Assembly: GCA_900321505.1 (NCBI GenBank)
Contig: ONWK01000372.1
Span: 1 to 12,448, forward strand
Source of the DNA: an uncultured Eubacteriales bacterium
GTDB lineage: Bacteria > Bacillota > Clostridia > Lachnospirales > Lachnospiraceae
Length of the DNA: 12,448 nt
Direction: 5' to 3'
Notes under the pieces: model-generated
Databases searched by the model: none
Told to the model about the DNA's origin: nothing
Seen by the model: only the letters and a program-made list of their open reading frames with translations
Translations under genes and position numbers: made by a program
Shown here: piece after piece, positions 1-7,371 of the stretch
Layout of the letters: every line of letters starts with the position of its first letter
Position numbering within the stretch: position 1 is the stretch's first letter

Positions 1-397
1 CGGCATCCTTAAGCTGCCTTTTCACCACATCGGACTTCGTGGATGAGGCTATGGCGAGGGGCCTTCCCTGCTTACTGAGGAGTTCCAGAAGCTCTCTGAC
101 ACCTGTCTTTACCGGCAGCTGTCCTTCTTCGTCATATCTCTTCCAGAAAAACTCCATACTGTCGCCGCGGAATTCCTTCAGCGGGAAATCGGGGCCATAT
201 TCCTCCAGAAGCAGCTTTTCTGTCATTTCACTGGTGATACCGACGCAGAGAAGGCAGACTTCTTCCACCCTTTCAAGGTTGAACCTTTTTCCGGCTTCGA
301 TACAGCATTCCAGAAAAACGCGTTCCGAATCAAATATTACACCGTCCATATCGAAGATCACGGCATCAATATCCCGGATTGTGATGTTTTCTTTCAT
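1..397 (-). CDS. HAD-superfamily hydrolase, beta-phosphoglucomutase-like (partial, 3' end outside window)
   Basis: Only the first 132 codons are visible; the frame is open to the window edge. The N-terminus reads AVIFDMDGVIFDSE (residues 12-25). This is HAD motif I, with nucleophile Asp16 and acid/base Asp18, followed by a helical cap-like segment (about 26-95). A motif II candidate, LAIASSTKSD, occupies residues 114-123, with Ser118 in the usual Ser/Thr position. This order is typical of the subfamily I HAD phosphatases/phosphomutases (beta-phosphoglucomutase, Gph/PgmB-like), which act on small phosphorylated metabolites in the cytoplasm. Motifs III and IV lie beyond the window, so the substrate cannot be named. 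The ATG at 397 is preceded by AAAGGA with 6-7 nt spacing. The gene starts 90 nt downstream of the DUF885 lipoprotein gene on the same strand and could be co-transcribed with it, although the spacer is structured. Confidence 0.88.
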   Translation of the reverse strand, partial: MKENITIRDIDAVIFDMDGVIFDSERVFLECCIEAGKRFNLERVEEVCLLCVGITSEMTEKLLLEEYGPDFPLKEFRGDSMEFFWKRYDEEGQLPVKTGVRELLELLSKQGRPLAIASSTKSDVVKRQLKDA

Positions 398-410
398 ATT
401 TTTTCCTTTT

Positions 411-436
411 TAACTATTCAGCACCCGGCTCCGGAT
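411..436 (-). repeat. Dispersed intergenic repeat, copy A
   Basis: The minus strand reads ATCCGGAGCCG then GGTGCTGAATAGTTA. The same arrangement recurs at 2897-2925, with a 3-nt insertion and C/T changes, and the 15-bp core recurs in the opposite orientation at 2658-2672. All three copies are between genes. This copy directly abuts the ribosome binding site of the HAD gene. Its function is not known to me. Confidence 0.6.
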
Positions 437-452
437 ACTCCGCATCCGGAGC
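428..452 (-). other. Stem-loop in the spacer between the lipoprotein and HAD genes
   Basis: A perfect 9-bp inverted repeat (GCTCCGGAT, 428-436; ATCCGGAGC, 444-452) encloses a 7-nt loop. A smaller CGGAG/CTCCG hairpin lies at 463-475. No T-run follows on either strand, so this is not a standard intrinsic terminator. On the minus strand it ends about 30 nt before the HAD start codon, so it could affect processing or attenuation between the two genes. One arm overlaps the repeat copy at 411-436. Confidence 0.5.
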
Positions 453-487
453 TAAGACTGTCCGGAGGCGCTCCGCGCATTGGCCGG

Positions 488-2503
488 TTATTTATGTTCT
501 GCAATATATTTATCTACACATTTTCTGAGCTGGGCGAATTTGCATGGGCCGTGTTCAAGTATTGCCTTATGATACTCCACTGCATCGAACTTATCTCCAA
601 GTTCCTGCTCGGCGTAGCTTCTCAGATCCTTCATTTCAAATAAACCTATGGAATAGCTGAGATATGCCGCGGGAGTGCTGCTCTGAACCGCATATATTTT
701 ATCTGCCTTATCTGAAGCAAGATTATTTTCCACCATGTACTGATATAATTCATCTCTGCTCCAGCCAAGGTAATTGATACCCAGATCAATACGTGCATGC
801 CAGATCAATGATAATATAGACTGAATCGTTTCCGCTTCCGCGATCCAGGATGCGTACTGATTGTTGTCATAATCACAATACTTATAAGACTGCTCACTTG
901 CATATTCAGCCCAGCCTTCCATATAACCCAGATCTGAGGCCATCTGAATGTACCTCAGGGGCTGGGGATTCGTGCTGCGGTAATAGTTCACCTGATACAT
1001 ATGACCGGGACAACCCTCATGTGCAAGTGTCCCCCAATATTCATTTTCATTTGTGCTGCTGATGTTGATCACATTGCTTTCATAATCATTAACACAGGGA
1101 ATGGAATAAAATGCGGTAGCAGAAAGCATCACCCTGGACATCGCTTGGCTCATTTTATCCACCTGAAAATCCAGGTCCTGGATCTTCGGGAAATCCGGCA
1201 TACAGTCATCGATCATATGTTGTATTACTCCCGCTGCATCCTGTTCCTTCAGGTAATCATACAGCGTTTCATGATTATTAATGTAGTATTCATATGCATC
1301 GGGATTTGAAATACACATAGCATAAAACCGTGAGTAGAATTCGTTATATTTTTCATCCAGATAATTTATCATCTCTTCAGGCGACATATCACTGCCCGTA
1401 TAATATCTGATAAGATACTTATAGTAGGTTTTCCCTTCTTCCCCGTAATTACAGAGACCGCCGTTTGCCTTGCCCTTTCCCTTCCAGCTCTGGAAGGTGG
1501 ATTTCATATTCTCAAATGCCGGATAATAATACTGTTCAATGCTGTCCCTGACTTTTTTGCTGTATTCCTCCTTCTCCTGTGCTGTCAGGAAGTCCATATC
1601 CTCAAGCTTTTCATTAAAGCAGACCACCAGCGTGCTTTCATCAATATCCTCTCCAAGGCAGTCATCACATTGCTGTATCATATAGTCAAGTACCAGGTCG
1701 CAGGATCCATAACCGGCCTCAACCTTCTGGGTCTGCGCATCAAGGCAGGCCTGCACATACTCGGGCAAATCCTTAATTAAGCTCAGATAGTCTTCCACAT
1801 CATCTTTTGAGTCAAAATCATACGTTGCAAAATATGGAGTCATATTCCCCTGAATACCGTTGCCTATATCAAAATCACCTGTCAACATATAGCTGTCTAT
1901 CTCCACACGTGAGCTGACAAGCTTGTCCATCATATAATCATAATCAAAGCGCTGCTTCTCGGTAAGAGTGTTCACATCAATAGCTTCAAACCTTTTGATC
2001 TCTTCCTCCAGCTCCTTCTTTGCATCCTCATAGGTATCAGGCGTTATCGTGGTTACTGCATATGTGATATCCTGTGGTTTTTCTATTCCGTAATCATTAG
2101 GATCTTTTACGTAGTTTGTATAATAAAATTTGCTGGATGTGATCGTCTCCCTGAAAATATCCATGAGGAGATCATTGAACTCCTGACTCTCCACATCGGC
2201 ATAAACCGGTTCATCCGTGGCAGGTTCAGTAGCGGGTTCGGTTGTATCTTCCGAACTGCCCGATGTTGTTCCCATATCCGGAGGATCAACCTCATAATCG
2301 CCGGTATGCTTCTCCGTGGCTGTGATCGCCTCATCAAAGGGATCCTCTCCCTCGGCAAAAAGGTCAAATACACTGCCTGCCTTCTGCCCCGCAGGCTCCT
2401 GTTTCTTTCCGCAGCCTGCAAGAGACAGTACGAAAACAAGGACAAGCAGAAATGCAGTCCTTCGCGTAAATTTATAAGATAAACGTTTCTTTTTGCGGTT
2501 CAT
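488..2503 (-). CDS. DUF885-family secreted lipoprotein, putative zinc metallopeptidase
   Basis: A 671-residue protein. Residues 1-30 form a lipoprotein signal peptide with a basic N-region, a hydrophobic core and lipobox LAGC, so Cys31 would be lipidated and the protein held on the outer face of the cytoplasmic membrane. Residues about 32-100 are a Thr/Glu/Asp-rich linker. The body matches the DUF885 layout: the signature HEGCPGHMYQ at 495-504 (candidate zinc ligands His495 and His501, catalytic Glu496), then GYMEGWAEYASE at 526-537, whose Glu529 is the likely third ligand. These motifs resemble gluzincin peptidases, so a role in extracellular peptide or protein degradation is plausible, but the substrate is unknown. 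The ATG at 2503 follows a strong TAAGGAGG with 6 nt spacing. The gene has its own promoter at 2686-2714 and a long structured leader, and is separated from the ATP synthase operon by 428 nt. It is intact, with no missing motif residues. Confidence 0.9.
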   Translation of the reverse strand: MNRKKKRLSYKFTRRTAFLLVLVFVLSLAGCGKKQEPAGQKAGSVFDLFAEGEDPFDEAITATEKHTGDYEVDPPDMGTTSGSSEDTTEPATEPATDEPVYADVESQEFNDLLMDIFRETITSSKFYYTNYVKDPNDYGIEKPQDITYAVTTITPDTYEDAKKELEEEIKRFEAIDVNTLTEKQRFDYDYMMDKLVSSRVEIDSYMLTGDFDIGNGIQGNMTPYFATYDFDSKDDVEDYLSLIKDLPEYVQACLDAQTQKVEAGYGSCDLVLDYMIQQCDDCLGEDIDESTLVVCFNEKLEDMDFLTAQEKEEYSKKVRDSIEQYYYPAFENMKSTFQSWKGKGKANGGLCNYGEEGKTYYKYLIRYYTGSDMSPEEMINYLDEKYNEFYSRFYAMCISNPDAYEYYINNHETLYDYLKEQDAAGVIQHMIDDCMPDFPKIQDLDFQVDKMSQAMSRVMLSATAFYSIPCVNDYESNVINISSTNENEYWGTLAHEGCPGHMYQVNYYRSTNPQPLRYIQMASDLGYMEGWAEYASEQSYKYCDYDNNQYASWIAEAETIQSILSLIWHARIDLGINYLGWSRDELYQYMVENNLASDKADKIYAVQSSTPAAYLSYSIGLFEMKDLRSYAEQELGDKFDAVEYHKAILEHGPCKFAQLRKCVDKYIAEHK

Positions 2504-2679
2504 TTTCTACCTCCTTAAAGAGATATCATTCCGTTTTTTCATAGATTCCGAAACAGCATCAGGTGTTTCGAGAACCGTACGCGCCCTGCTCCGAAGGAGC
2601 AGCCCAAACGGGGTGAGGGTTTTTGATCGATTTTCTTAATCGTTCAAAAAGGTATGTGGTGCTGAATAGTTACCATTAA
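2504..2679 (-). promoter_or_regulatory. Structured 5' leader of the DUF885 lipoprotein gene
   Basis: From the predicted transcription start near 2679, the leader would be about 175 nt. It contains three consecutive stem-loops. SL1 (2620-2650) pairs TTTTTGA with TCAAAAA and CGATT with AATCG around one T-T mismatch (12 of 13 pairs, 5-nt loop). SL2 (2586-2602) is a perfect CTGCTCC/GGAGCAG 7-bp stem with a 3-nt loop. SL3 (2549-2570) is a perfect CGAAACA/TGTTTCG 7-bp stem with an 8-nt loop. The first 20 nt carry repeat copy B. I do not recognise a known riboswitch class. No U-run follows SL2 or SL3, so a simple attenuator is not obvious. Confidence 0.45.
2658..2672 (+). repeat. Dispersed intergenic repeat, copy B (inverted relative to A and C)
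   Basis: GGTGCTGAATAGTTA reads on the plus strand and is identical over the 15-bp core to copy A. With copy C at 2897-2911 it forms a pair of inverted repeats 254 nt apart end to end, enclosing the lipoprotein promoter and the large palindrome. No target-site duplication is visible outside the pair. Confidence 0.55.
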
Positions 2680-2685
2680 AGGAAT

Positions 2686-2714
2686 ATTTTACACAATAAT
2701 AAGTATACGTTCAA
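2686..2714 (-). promoter_or_regulatory. Sigma-A-type promoter for the DUF885 lipoprotein gene
   Basis: On the minus strand, -35 TTGAAC (2709-2714) and -10 TAAAAT (2686-2691) are separated by exactly 17 nt. An overlapping alternative, TTGACT then TATACT with 15 nt spacing, lies just upstream and is weaker by spacing. The predicted start is near 2679, giving a long leader. Confidence 0.65.
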
Positions 2715-2778
2715 GAGGGAATAGTCAAATGGACATGCATGACTCATTGCTCGCGGCAATAAACCCCGGAAAGGATCA

Positions 2779-2856
2779 GGGACGGTACCCGGCTGTCACG
2801 AAGCCGGCTCTTACTTCTGCCGAAGAGCCTGTTTCGTGACAGCCGGATACCGTCCC
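2779..2856. repeat. 78-nt near-perfect palindrome (REP/MITE-like)
   Basis: Arm 2779-2812 pairs with arm 2823-2856 over 34 positions, with two mismatches (2788/2847 and 2805/2830), one G-T pair and a 10-nt loop. The ends read GGGACGGTA and TACCGTCCC, and the inner part contains CGGCTGTCACGAA and its complement. The ends recall the GGGGACGGT-type intergenic repeats that I remember from several Firmicute genomes, sometimes linked to REP-associated (Y1-type) transposases. That link is from memory and not shown here. No coding sequence lies inside, and neither side has a strong T-run. It sits between atpC and the lipoprotein promoter. Confidence 0.75.
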
Positions 2857-2896
2857 CACATTTTCCCGCTGTCAAACTGAAAATATTTATTTTCCA

Positions 2897-2925
2897 TAGC
2901 TATTCAGCACCCTACGACTCCGGAT
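2897..2925 (-). repeat. Dispersed intergenic repeat, copy C
   Basis: The minus strand reads ATCCGGAGTCG, TAG, then GGTGCTGAATAGCTA. It matches copy A (411-436) across the whole element apart from a 3-nt insertion and two C/T changes. It begins 6 nt beyond the atpC stop codon, so it would be in the 3' UTR of the ATP synthase transcript. Confidence 0.6.
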
Positions 2926-2931
2926 GCTTCG

Positions 2932-3336
2932 CTACTTCCCTTCCTTTTCCGCCATACGGATACGGAGCACGGAACGTTTGAGGGCTAGTTCGGCTTTTCC
3001 CCCGTCTGCCGCAGAATCCTCCAGCTTTCTTTCCGCACGTATACGCGCTTCTTCTGCCCTGTTCTTATCGATCTCCTCCGGCCATTCCACTGCCTCGGCA
3101 AGAATTGTGATCTTGTCGGGAAGTATCTCGGCAAAGCCGGAATGGAGGGCTGCCTCACGCACATCCTTGCCGTTATGGATCCGGAGTATTCCGGGATCCA
3201 GCACAACGGTCGTAGGGATATGCTTCGGGAAGATACCCACATCCCCGTCTGTCGTCGTGAACTCCACGAAGGTAGCTTCTCCGTTGAAGAACTTCCGCTC
3301 AGGGGTGATTATTACAAGTTGTAACGTATCTGCCAT
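2932..3336 (-). CDS. atpC: F1Fo ATP synthase epsilon subunit
   Basis: A 134-residue protein of normal epsilon length. Residues 1-85 have the N-terminal beta-sandwich pattern, with an early PERKFFNGEA stretch and the family-typical GDVGIFPKHIP at 31-41. Residues about 88-134 form the charged two-helix C-terminal domain, which in this family can extend along gamma and inhibit ATP hydrolysis. Epsilon belongs to the central stalk, binding gamma and the c-ring on the cytoplasmic side. The ATG at 3336 follows GAGGT with 5 nt spacing. It is the last gene of the operon, 97 nt after atpD, the largest gap in the operon. I saw neither a strong hairpin nor a gene in that gap. Confidence 0.96.
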   Translation of the reverse strand: MADTLQLVIITPERKFFNGEATFVEFTTTDGDVGIFPKHIPTTVVLDPGILRIHNGKDVREAALHSGFAEILPDKITILAEAVEWPEEIDKNRAEEARIRAERKLEDSAADGGKAELALKRSVLRIRMAEKEGK

Positions 3337-3433
3337 GATCTACCTCATCTATGCCACAGGCTCCTTTGTTCACCCCGATCACCCGGGATAAACCCTCTGC
3401 CTCAGGATCCTTCGTTCTGCAGGCGATAATGCG

Positions 3434-4843
3434 TTATTTTGCCGCCTTGCTTTCCTTATAGCGTTTAACAACCTCGCTGATAGCACCCGCATTCAGGAAG
3501 AAGCTCTCGGGGATCTCATCATGCTGGCCCTCAAGAATCTCACGGAAGCCCTGAATAGTCTCCTCCACCGGAACATACGCGCCGGGAAGGCCTGTAAACT
3601 GCTGTGCCACAAAGAAGGGCTGTGACAGGAATCTCTGTATCTTTCTTGCTCTTGATACGGTAAGCTTATCCGCCTCGGACAGCTCGTCCATGCCGAGGAT
3701 AACTATGATATCCTGCAGCTCCTTGTATTTCTGAAGTGTTTCCTGCACGCCGCGGGCAACCTTGTAATGCTCCTCGCCGACAACCCTGGGATCCAGGATA
3801 CGTGAGGTTGATTCCAGAGGATCAACCGCGGGATAGATACCGAGCTCTACGATGGAACGTGAAAGCACGGTCTTTGCATCCAGATGGGCAAATGTAGTAG
3901 CCGGCGCCGGGTCGGTCAGATCGTCCGCAGGCACATAGACTGCCTGTACGGAAGTGATGGATCCGTTCTTTGTGGACGTAATACGTTCCTGAAGAGCGCC
4001 CATTTCCGTCTGGAGTGTGGGCTGATAGCCAACTGCGGAAGGAACACGTCCGAGCAGCGCGGACACCTCGGAACCTGCCTGCGTGAAACGGAAGATATTA
4101 TCTATAAAGAGAAGCACATCCTTATGGGATACATCACGGAAATACTCCGCCATGGTAAGTCCCGTAAGGCCTACACGCATTCTTGCTCCGGGAGGCTCAT
4201 TCATCTGGCCGAAGACCATGGTGGTCTTGTTGATAACGCCTGAGCCCATCATTTCATAATAAAGATCATTTCCCTCACGGGTACGCTCGCCAACGCCGGT
4301 GAATACGGAATATCCGCCGTGCTCCGTAGCGATGTTGCGGATCAGCTCCTGGATGAGCACGGTCTTGCCAACGCCCGCGCCGCCGAAGAGTCCGACCTTA
4401 CCGCCCTTCTGATATGGGCAGAGCAGATCCACGACCTTGATACCGGTCTCAAGGATCTCCGTATCGGTAGACTGCTCGGAGAAGGCGGGAGCTTTCCTGT
4501 GAATGGGATGCTTAACCTTTGTCTCCGGAGCCGGTTTCTGATCGATGGGATCACCGAGCACATTAAAAATACGTCCCAGTGTTTCCTCGCCTACAGGCAC
4601 CTGAATGGGGCCGCCCGTAGCAACCGCATCCATGCCTCTTACAAGTCCGTCCGTAGGACCAAGGGCGATACAACGTACTATATCATCTCCAAGATGCTGT
4701 GCCACCTCAACGGTAAGTGTCTCACCGTTCTTCCGGGTGATCCGGACTGCATCATTGATATCCGGAAGATGTCCCTCGGGGAAACGGATATCCAGCACCG
4801 CACCGATAATCTCTGTGATCTTTCCGTTTGATGTTTCTGCCAC
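3434..4843 (-). CDS. atpD: F1Fo ATP synthase beta subunit (catalytic)
   Basis: A 469-residue protein, full length for the family. It carries the catalytic sites of F1, making ATP from ADP and phosphate. Visible motifs are the P-loop GGAGVGKT (154-161), catalytic Glu186 in GVGERTREGND, Walker B LLFIDNIFRF with Asp248, and the lever segment DELSEAD at 386-392, a variant of the usual DELSEED. The start codon is GTG at 4843: the reading MAETSNGKITEIIGAVLDIRF fits the family N-terminus, and AAGGAG lies 8 nt upstream. The gene follows atpG by 23 nt. GTG rather than ATG is the only oddity. Confidence 0.98.
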   Translation of the reverse strand: MAETSNGKITEIIGAVLDIRFPEGHLPDINDAVRITRKNGETLTVEVAQHLGDDIVRCIALGPTDGLVRGMDAVATGGPIQVPVGEETLGRIFNVLGDPIDQKPAPETKVKHPIHRKAPAFSEQSTDTEILETGIKVVDLLCPYQKGGKVGLFGGAGVGKTVLIQELIRNIATEHGGYSVFTGVGERTREGNDLYYEMMGSGVINKTTMVFGQMNEPPGARMRVGLTGLTMAEYFRDVSHKDVLLFIDNIFRFTQAGSEVSALLGRVPSAVGYQPTLQTEMGALQERITSTKNGSITSVQAVYVPADDLTDPAPATTFAHLDAKTVLSRSIVELGIYPAVDPLESTSRILDPRVVGEEHYKVARGVQETLQKYKELQDIIVILGMDELSEADKLTVSRARKIQRFLSQPFFVAQQFTGLPGAYVPVEETIQGFREILEGQHDEIPESFFLNAGAISEVVKRYKESKAAK

Positions 4844-4866
4844 GATTTCTTCTCCTTAATACAAAA

Positions 4867-5808
4867 CTACGTAAGCGCTTCCGCGCCTGCCACGATCTCG
4901 GTAAGCTCCTGAGTGATGGAGCCCTGGCGCGCCCTGTTATACTGCAGTTCAAGAGAACTGATCATATCCTGGGCATTCTCTGTAGCCGAATCCATGGCCT
5001 GCATACGGGCTGCATTTTCCGAAGCGATGGCCTCAAGAAATGCACCGTAGATCAGGTTGGTCATATACTTCGGTATGATCTCGTTCAGGATCTTCTCCTC
5101 CGGATGATAATGGTCCATTACCGATCCGAAGACCACCATATCATGCTCGATACCGCTGTTGGACATACCATAGGTCATCATCAGTCCCTGATCCTGCTCG
5201 GACTCCTCAAGTATATCAGCCATATCCTCCGCGAAGTCCTCCCTGGAAAGAGGTATCATTTTACGCACGGTAGGTACATGGGTGACGGTATTCTGGAAAT
5301 CAGTATATGCCACATATATCTCGTCTATCTCGCCCTCATCGAAGAGCTTCATCAGGTTCTTCGTTATGGCGATACAGTCATTGTAAAGCGGCTCATTTAT
5401 GATATCGGATTCATCCCACTCCACATGGTAGCCTCTTCTCTTCAGACCCTCGATGCCCTTACGGCCGAGTCCGTAGATCAGCGTCTTTTCCTTGTCGAAG
5501 CCGTAGGAATCCACCATCTTAACGATATTCGAATTGTAGCCTCCCGCAAGTCCTCGGTTGGAAGACATCACAAGTACTGCCTTCTTTCCGGTGCCATTCT
5601 CCTTCAGGAATTTGTTGTCCAGATCCCAGGTCTTTGCCAGTATGGAACAAATGGTCCTGTAAAGCGCCTCGAAATACGGAGAATTGGCCTCAACCCTTGA
5701 ACGGGCCTTCTGCAGCTTCACCGTAGACACAAGCTTCATGGCCTTGGTGATCTGCTGCGTCGAGGTGACGCTCTCTTTTCTTCTTTTTATGCTTCGCATG
5801 GAAGGCAT
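4867..5808 (-). CDS. atpG: F1Fo ATP synthase gamma subunit (rotor shaft)
   Basis: A 313-residue protein, slightly longer than the common 280-295. Both conserved ends are present: the N-terminal coiled-coil start MRSIKRRKESVTSTQQITKA (4-23), and the C-terminal helix with ASENAARMQAMDSATENA (263-280) followed by NRARQGSITQELTEIVAGA. A conserved Rossmann-like core segment, VMSSNRGLAGGYN, lies near residue 80. The extra length appears to fall in the middle domain (about 205-235, Glu/Asp/Met-rich). Gamma rotates inside the alpha3beta3 ring. The start at 5808 is preferred over Met4 because GGAGG lies 8 nt upstream of it. It follows atpA by 27 nt. Confidence 0.97.
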   Translation of the reverse strand: MPSMRSIKRRKESVTSTQQITKAMKLVSTVKLQKARSRVEANSPYFEALYRTICSILAKTWDLDNKFLKENGTGKKAVLVMSSNRGLAGGYNSNIVKMVDSYGFDKEKTLIYGLGRKGIEGLKRRGYHVEWDESDIINEPLYNDCIAITKNLMKLFDEGEIDEIYVAYTDFQNTVTHVPTVRKMIPLSREDFAEDMADILEESEQDQGLMMTYGMSNSGIEHDMVVFGSVMDHYHPEEKILNEIIPKYMTNLIYGAFLEAIASENAARMQAMDSATENAQDMISSLELQYNRARQGSITQELTEIVAGAEALT

Positions 5809-5835
5809 AGCGGGTTCCTCCGATGTCGGTATGAA

Positions 5836-7338
5836 TTACATCTTCTTCTTGGTTTCTTCTATAGCGTGAACGAGGAGCTTCTCCACATCCTCACCGATCT
5901 CCTTCTCCTCCCGTATCCGGGTGAAGACATCAGGTTCGTTGGTTGCGATATATTCAAAGAGCTTTGCTTCAAACTCTGCGATCCTGTCCACAGCTATATC
6001 AAGCAGATAATGCTTAACCGCTGCGTAGATGATCACTGTCTGCTGCTCTACCGGAAGCGGCTTATACTGGGGCTGAACCAGGATCTGACGTATCCTCTCG
6101 CCCTGTGCCAGCTTCTCCTTGGTATCATCATCCAGCTCCGAACCGAACTGCGAGAAGGCTGCAAGCTCACGATACTGCGCAAGCTCCACACGAATGGGAG
6201 ATGCGATCTTCTTCATGGCCTTGATCTGTGCCGCGCCGCCTACACGGGATACTGAAAGTCCCGGGTTAACAGCAGGACGGAAGCCCGAATTGAACATTTC
6301 CGTCTCCAGATAGATCTGTCCGTCAGTGATGGAAATGACATTCGTCGGGATATATGCGGACACATCGCCGGCCTGGGTCTCGATGATGGGAAGCGCGGTC
6401 AGAGAACCGCCGCCCAGCTCATCGGACAGCTTTGCCGCACGCTCCAGAAGTCTGGAGTGCAGGTAGAATACATCACCGGGATATGCCTCACGTCCCGGCG
6501 GACGACGAAGCAGCAGGGACAGGGTACGGTATGCCTGGGCATGCTTCGAGAGATCATCATAAATGATCAGCACGTCCTTTCCTTCCTCCATCCATTCCTC
6601 ACCGATGGCGCAGCCTGCATAAGGCGCGATATACTGGAGAGGCGCAAGCTCACTTGCCGTGGAAGCCACAACAGTGGTATAGCTCATAGCCTCATATTCA
6701 GTCAGTGTCTTAACGATATTTGCAACAGTTGAAGCCTTCTGTCCGATAGCCACATAGATACAGTAAACGCCAAGTCCCTTCTGGTTGATGATCGTATCCA
6801 GCGCGATGGCTGTCTTTCCTGTCTGGCGGTCACCGATGATAAGCTCACGCTGTCCTCTTCCGATGGGAACCATGGCATCGATAGCCTTGATACCTGTCTG
6901 AAGCGGGGTATCAACCGATTTACGCGAGATAACGCCCGGCGCCACTCTCTCTATCTGGCGGCTCTTTGTTGTCTGGATGGGGCCCTTGTCGTCAATGGGC
7001 TGGCCCAGTGCATTTACTACACGTCCCAGCATGGCATCGCCCACCGGAACCTCAACAACCCTGCCTGTAGTCTTTACCGTATCGCCTTCACTTATGGCGG
7101 AGGAATCACCCAGGAGCACACAGCCCACATTATCCTCCTCAAGGTTCATGACCATACCGTAGACCTCGCCCGGGAAGAGCAGCAGCTCTCCCTGCATGGC
7201 ATTGTCCAGACCGTGGATACGGGCTATGCCGTCCGCAACCTGGATCACGGTACCGGTCTCGGCTGTTTCCAGCTTGACCTTGTAATTCTCTATCTGTTTT
7301 TTTATCACCGAGCTAAGCTCTTCAGGTTTTAATGCCAT
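5836..7338 (-). CDS. atpA: F1Fo ATP synthase alpha subunit
   Basis: A 500-residue protein, full length. It forms the non-catalytic nucleotide sites and supplies the arginine finger to beta. Seen in order are the N-terminal delta-binding helix (1-25), a beta-barrel including VIQVADGIARIHGL (31-44), the P-loop GDRQTGKT (169-176), Walker B VLIIYDDLSKHAQAYR (256-271), and NPGLSVSRVGGAAQ (358-371) with arginine finger Arg365. The helical C-terminal domain is complete. The ATG at 7338 is preceded by GAGGAAAGG, and the gene follows atpH by 33 nt. Confidence 0.98.
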   Translation of the reverse strand: MALKPEELSSVIKKQIENYKVKLETAETGTVIQVADGIARIHGLDNAMQGELLLFPGEVYGMVMNLEEDNVGCVLLGDSSAISEGDTVKTTGRVVEVPVGDAMLGRVVNALGQPIDDKGPIQTTKSRQIERVAPGVISRKSVDTPLQTGIKAIDAMVPIGRGQRELIIGDRQTGKTAIALDTIINQKGLGVYCIYVAIGQKASTVANIVKTLTEYEAMSYTTVVASTASELAPLQYIAPYAGCAIGEEWMEEGKDVLIIYDDLSKHAQAYRTLSLLLRRPPGREAYPGDVFYLHSRLLERAAKLSDELGGGSLTALPIIETQAGDVSAYIPTNVISITDGQIYLETEMFNSGFRPAVNPGLSVSRVGGAAQIKAMKKIASPIRVELAQYRELAAFSQFGSELDDDTKEKLAQGERIRQILVQPQYKPLPVEQQTVIIYAAVKHYLLDIAVDRIAEFEAKLFEYIATNEPDVFTRIREEKEIGEDVEKLLVHAIEETKKKM

Positions 7339-7371
7339 AGCTTTCTCGCCTTTCCTCTATATCCTTCGGGA

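Larger units (their letters stand above)
2504..2931. other. 428-nt gene-free region between atpC and the lipoprotein gene
   Basis: No credible coding sequence is seen here on either strand. Reading down from atpC it holds repeat copy C, an A/T-rich stretch (about 2857-2896), the palindrome (2779-2856), about 60 nt without recognised features, the minus-strand promoter (2686-2714), repeat copy B and the structured leader. No classical intrinsic terminator for the atp operon was found; the palindrome is the only strong hairpin placed to end or protect that transcript. Confidence 0.7.

Noticed and set aside
39..413. 124-codon plus-strand open frame opposite the HAD gene
   Set aside because: The minus-strand frame shows clear HAD motifs, and the plus frame is a Ser/Arg/Phe-rich shadow.
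428..452. Intrinsic terminator after the lipoprotein gene
   Set aside because: The stem is good, but no T-run follows on the minus strand; the sequence goes on with CGGGTGCTG. It is recorded as a stem-loop only.
2504..2931. CRISPR array, tRNA or small-RNA gene of a known class
   Set aside because: The repeats are few, not regularly spaced and in mixed orientation. No cloverleaf or known RNA family is recognised.
2924..3391. 155-codon plus-strand open frame opposite atpC
   Set aside because: It is a shadow of atpC with no motif and low-complexity Ser/Ala/Arg content.
3337..3433. Small extra gene or terminator in the atpD-atpC gap
   Set aside because: No frame with a ribosome binding site and no stable hairpin plus T-run were seen. 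atpC has its own GAGGT site.
4828..5700. 290-codon plus-strand open frame opposite atpG
   Set aside because: It is antisense to a clearly conserved gene, has no recognisable domain, and its composition (His/Ile/Leu-rich) is typical of a shadow frame.
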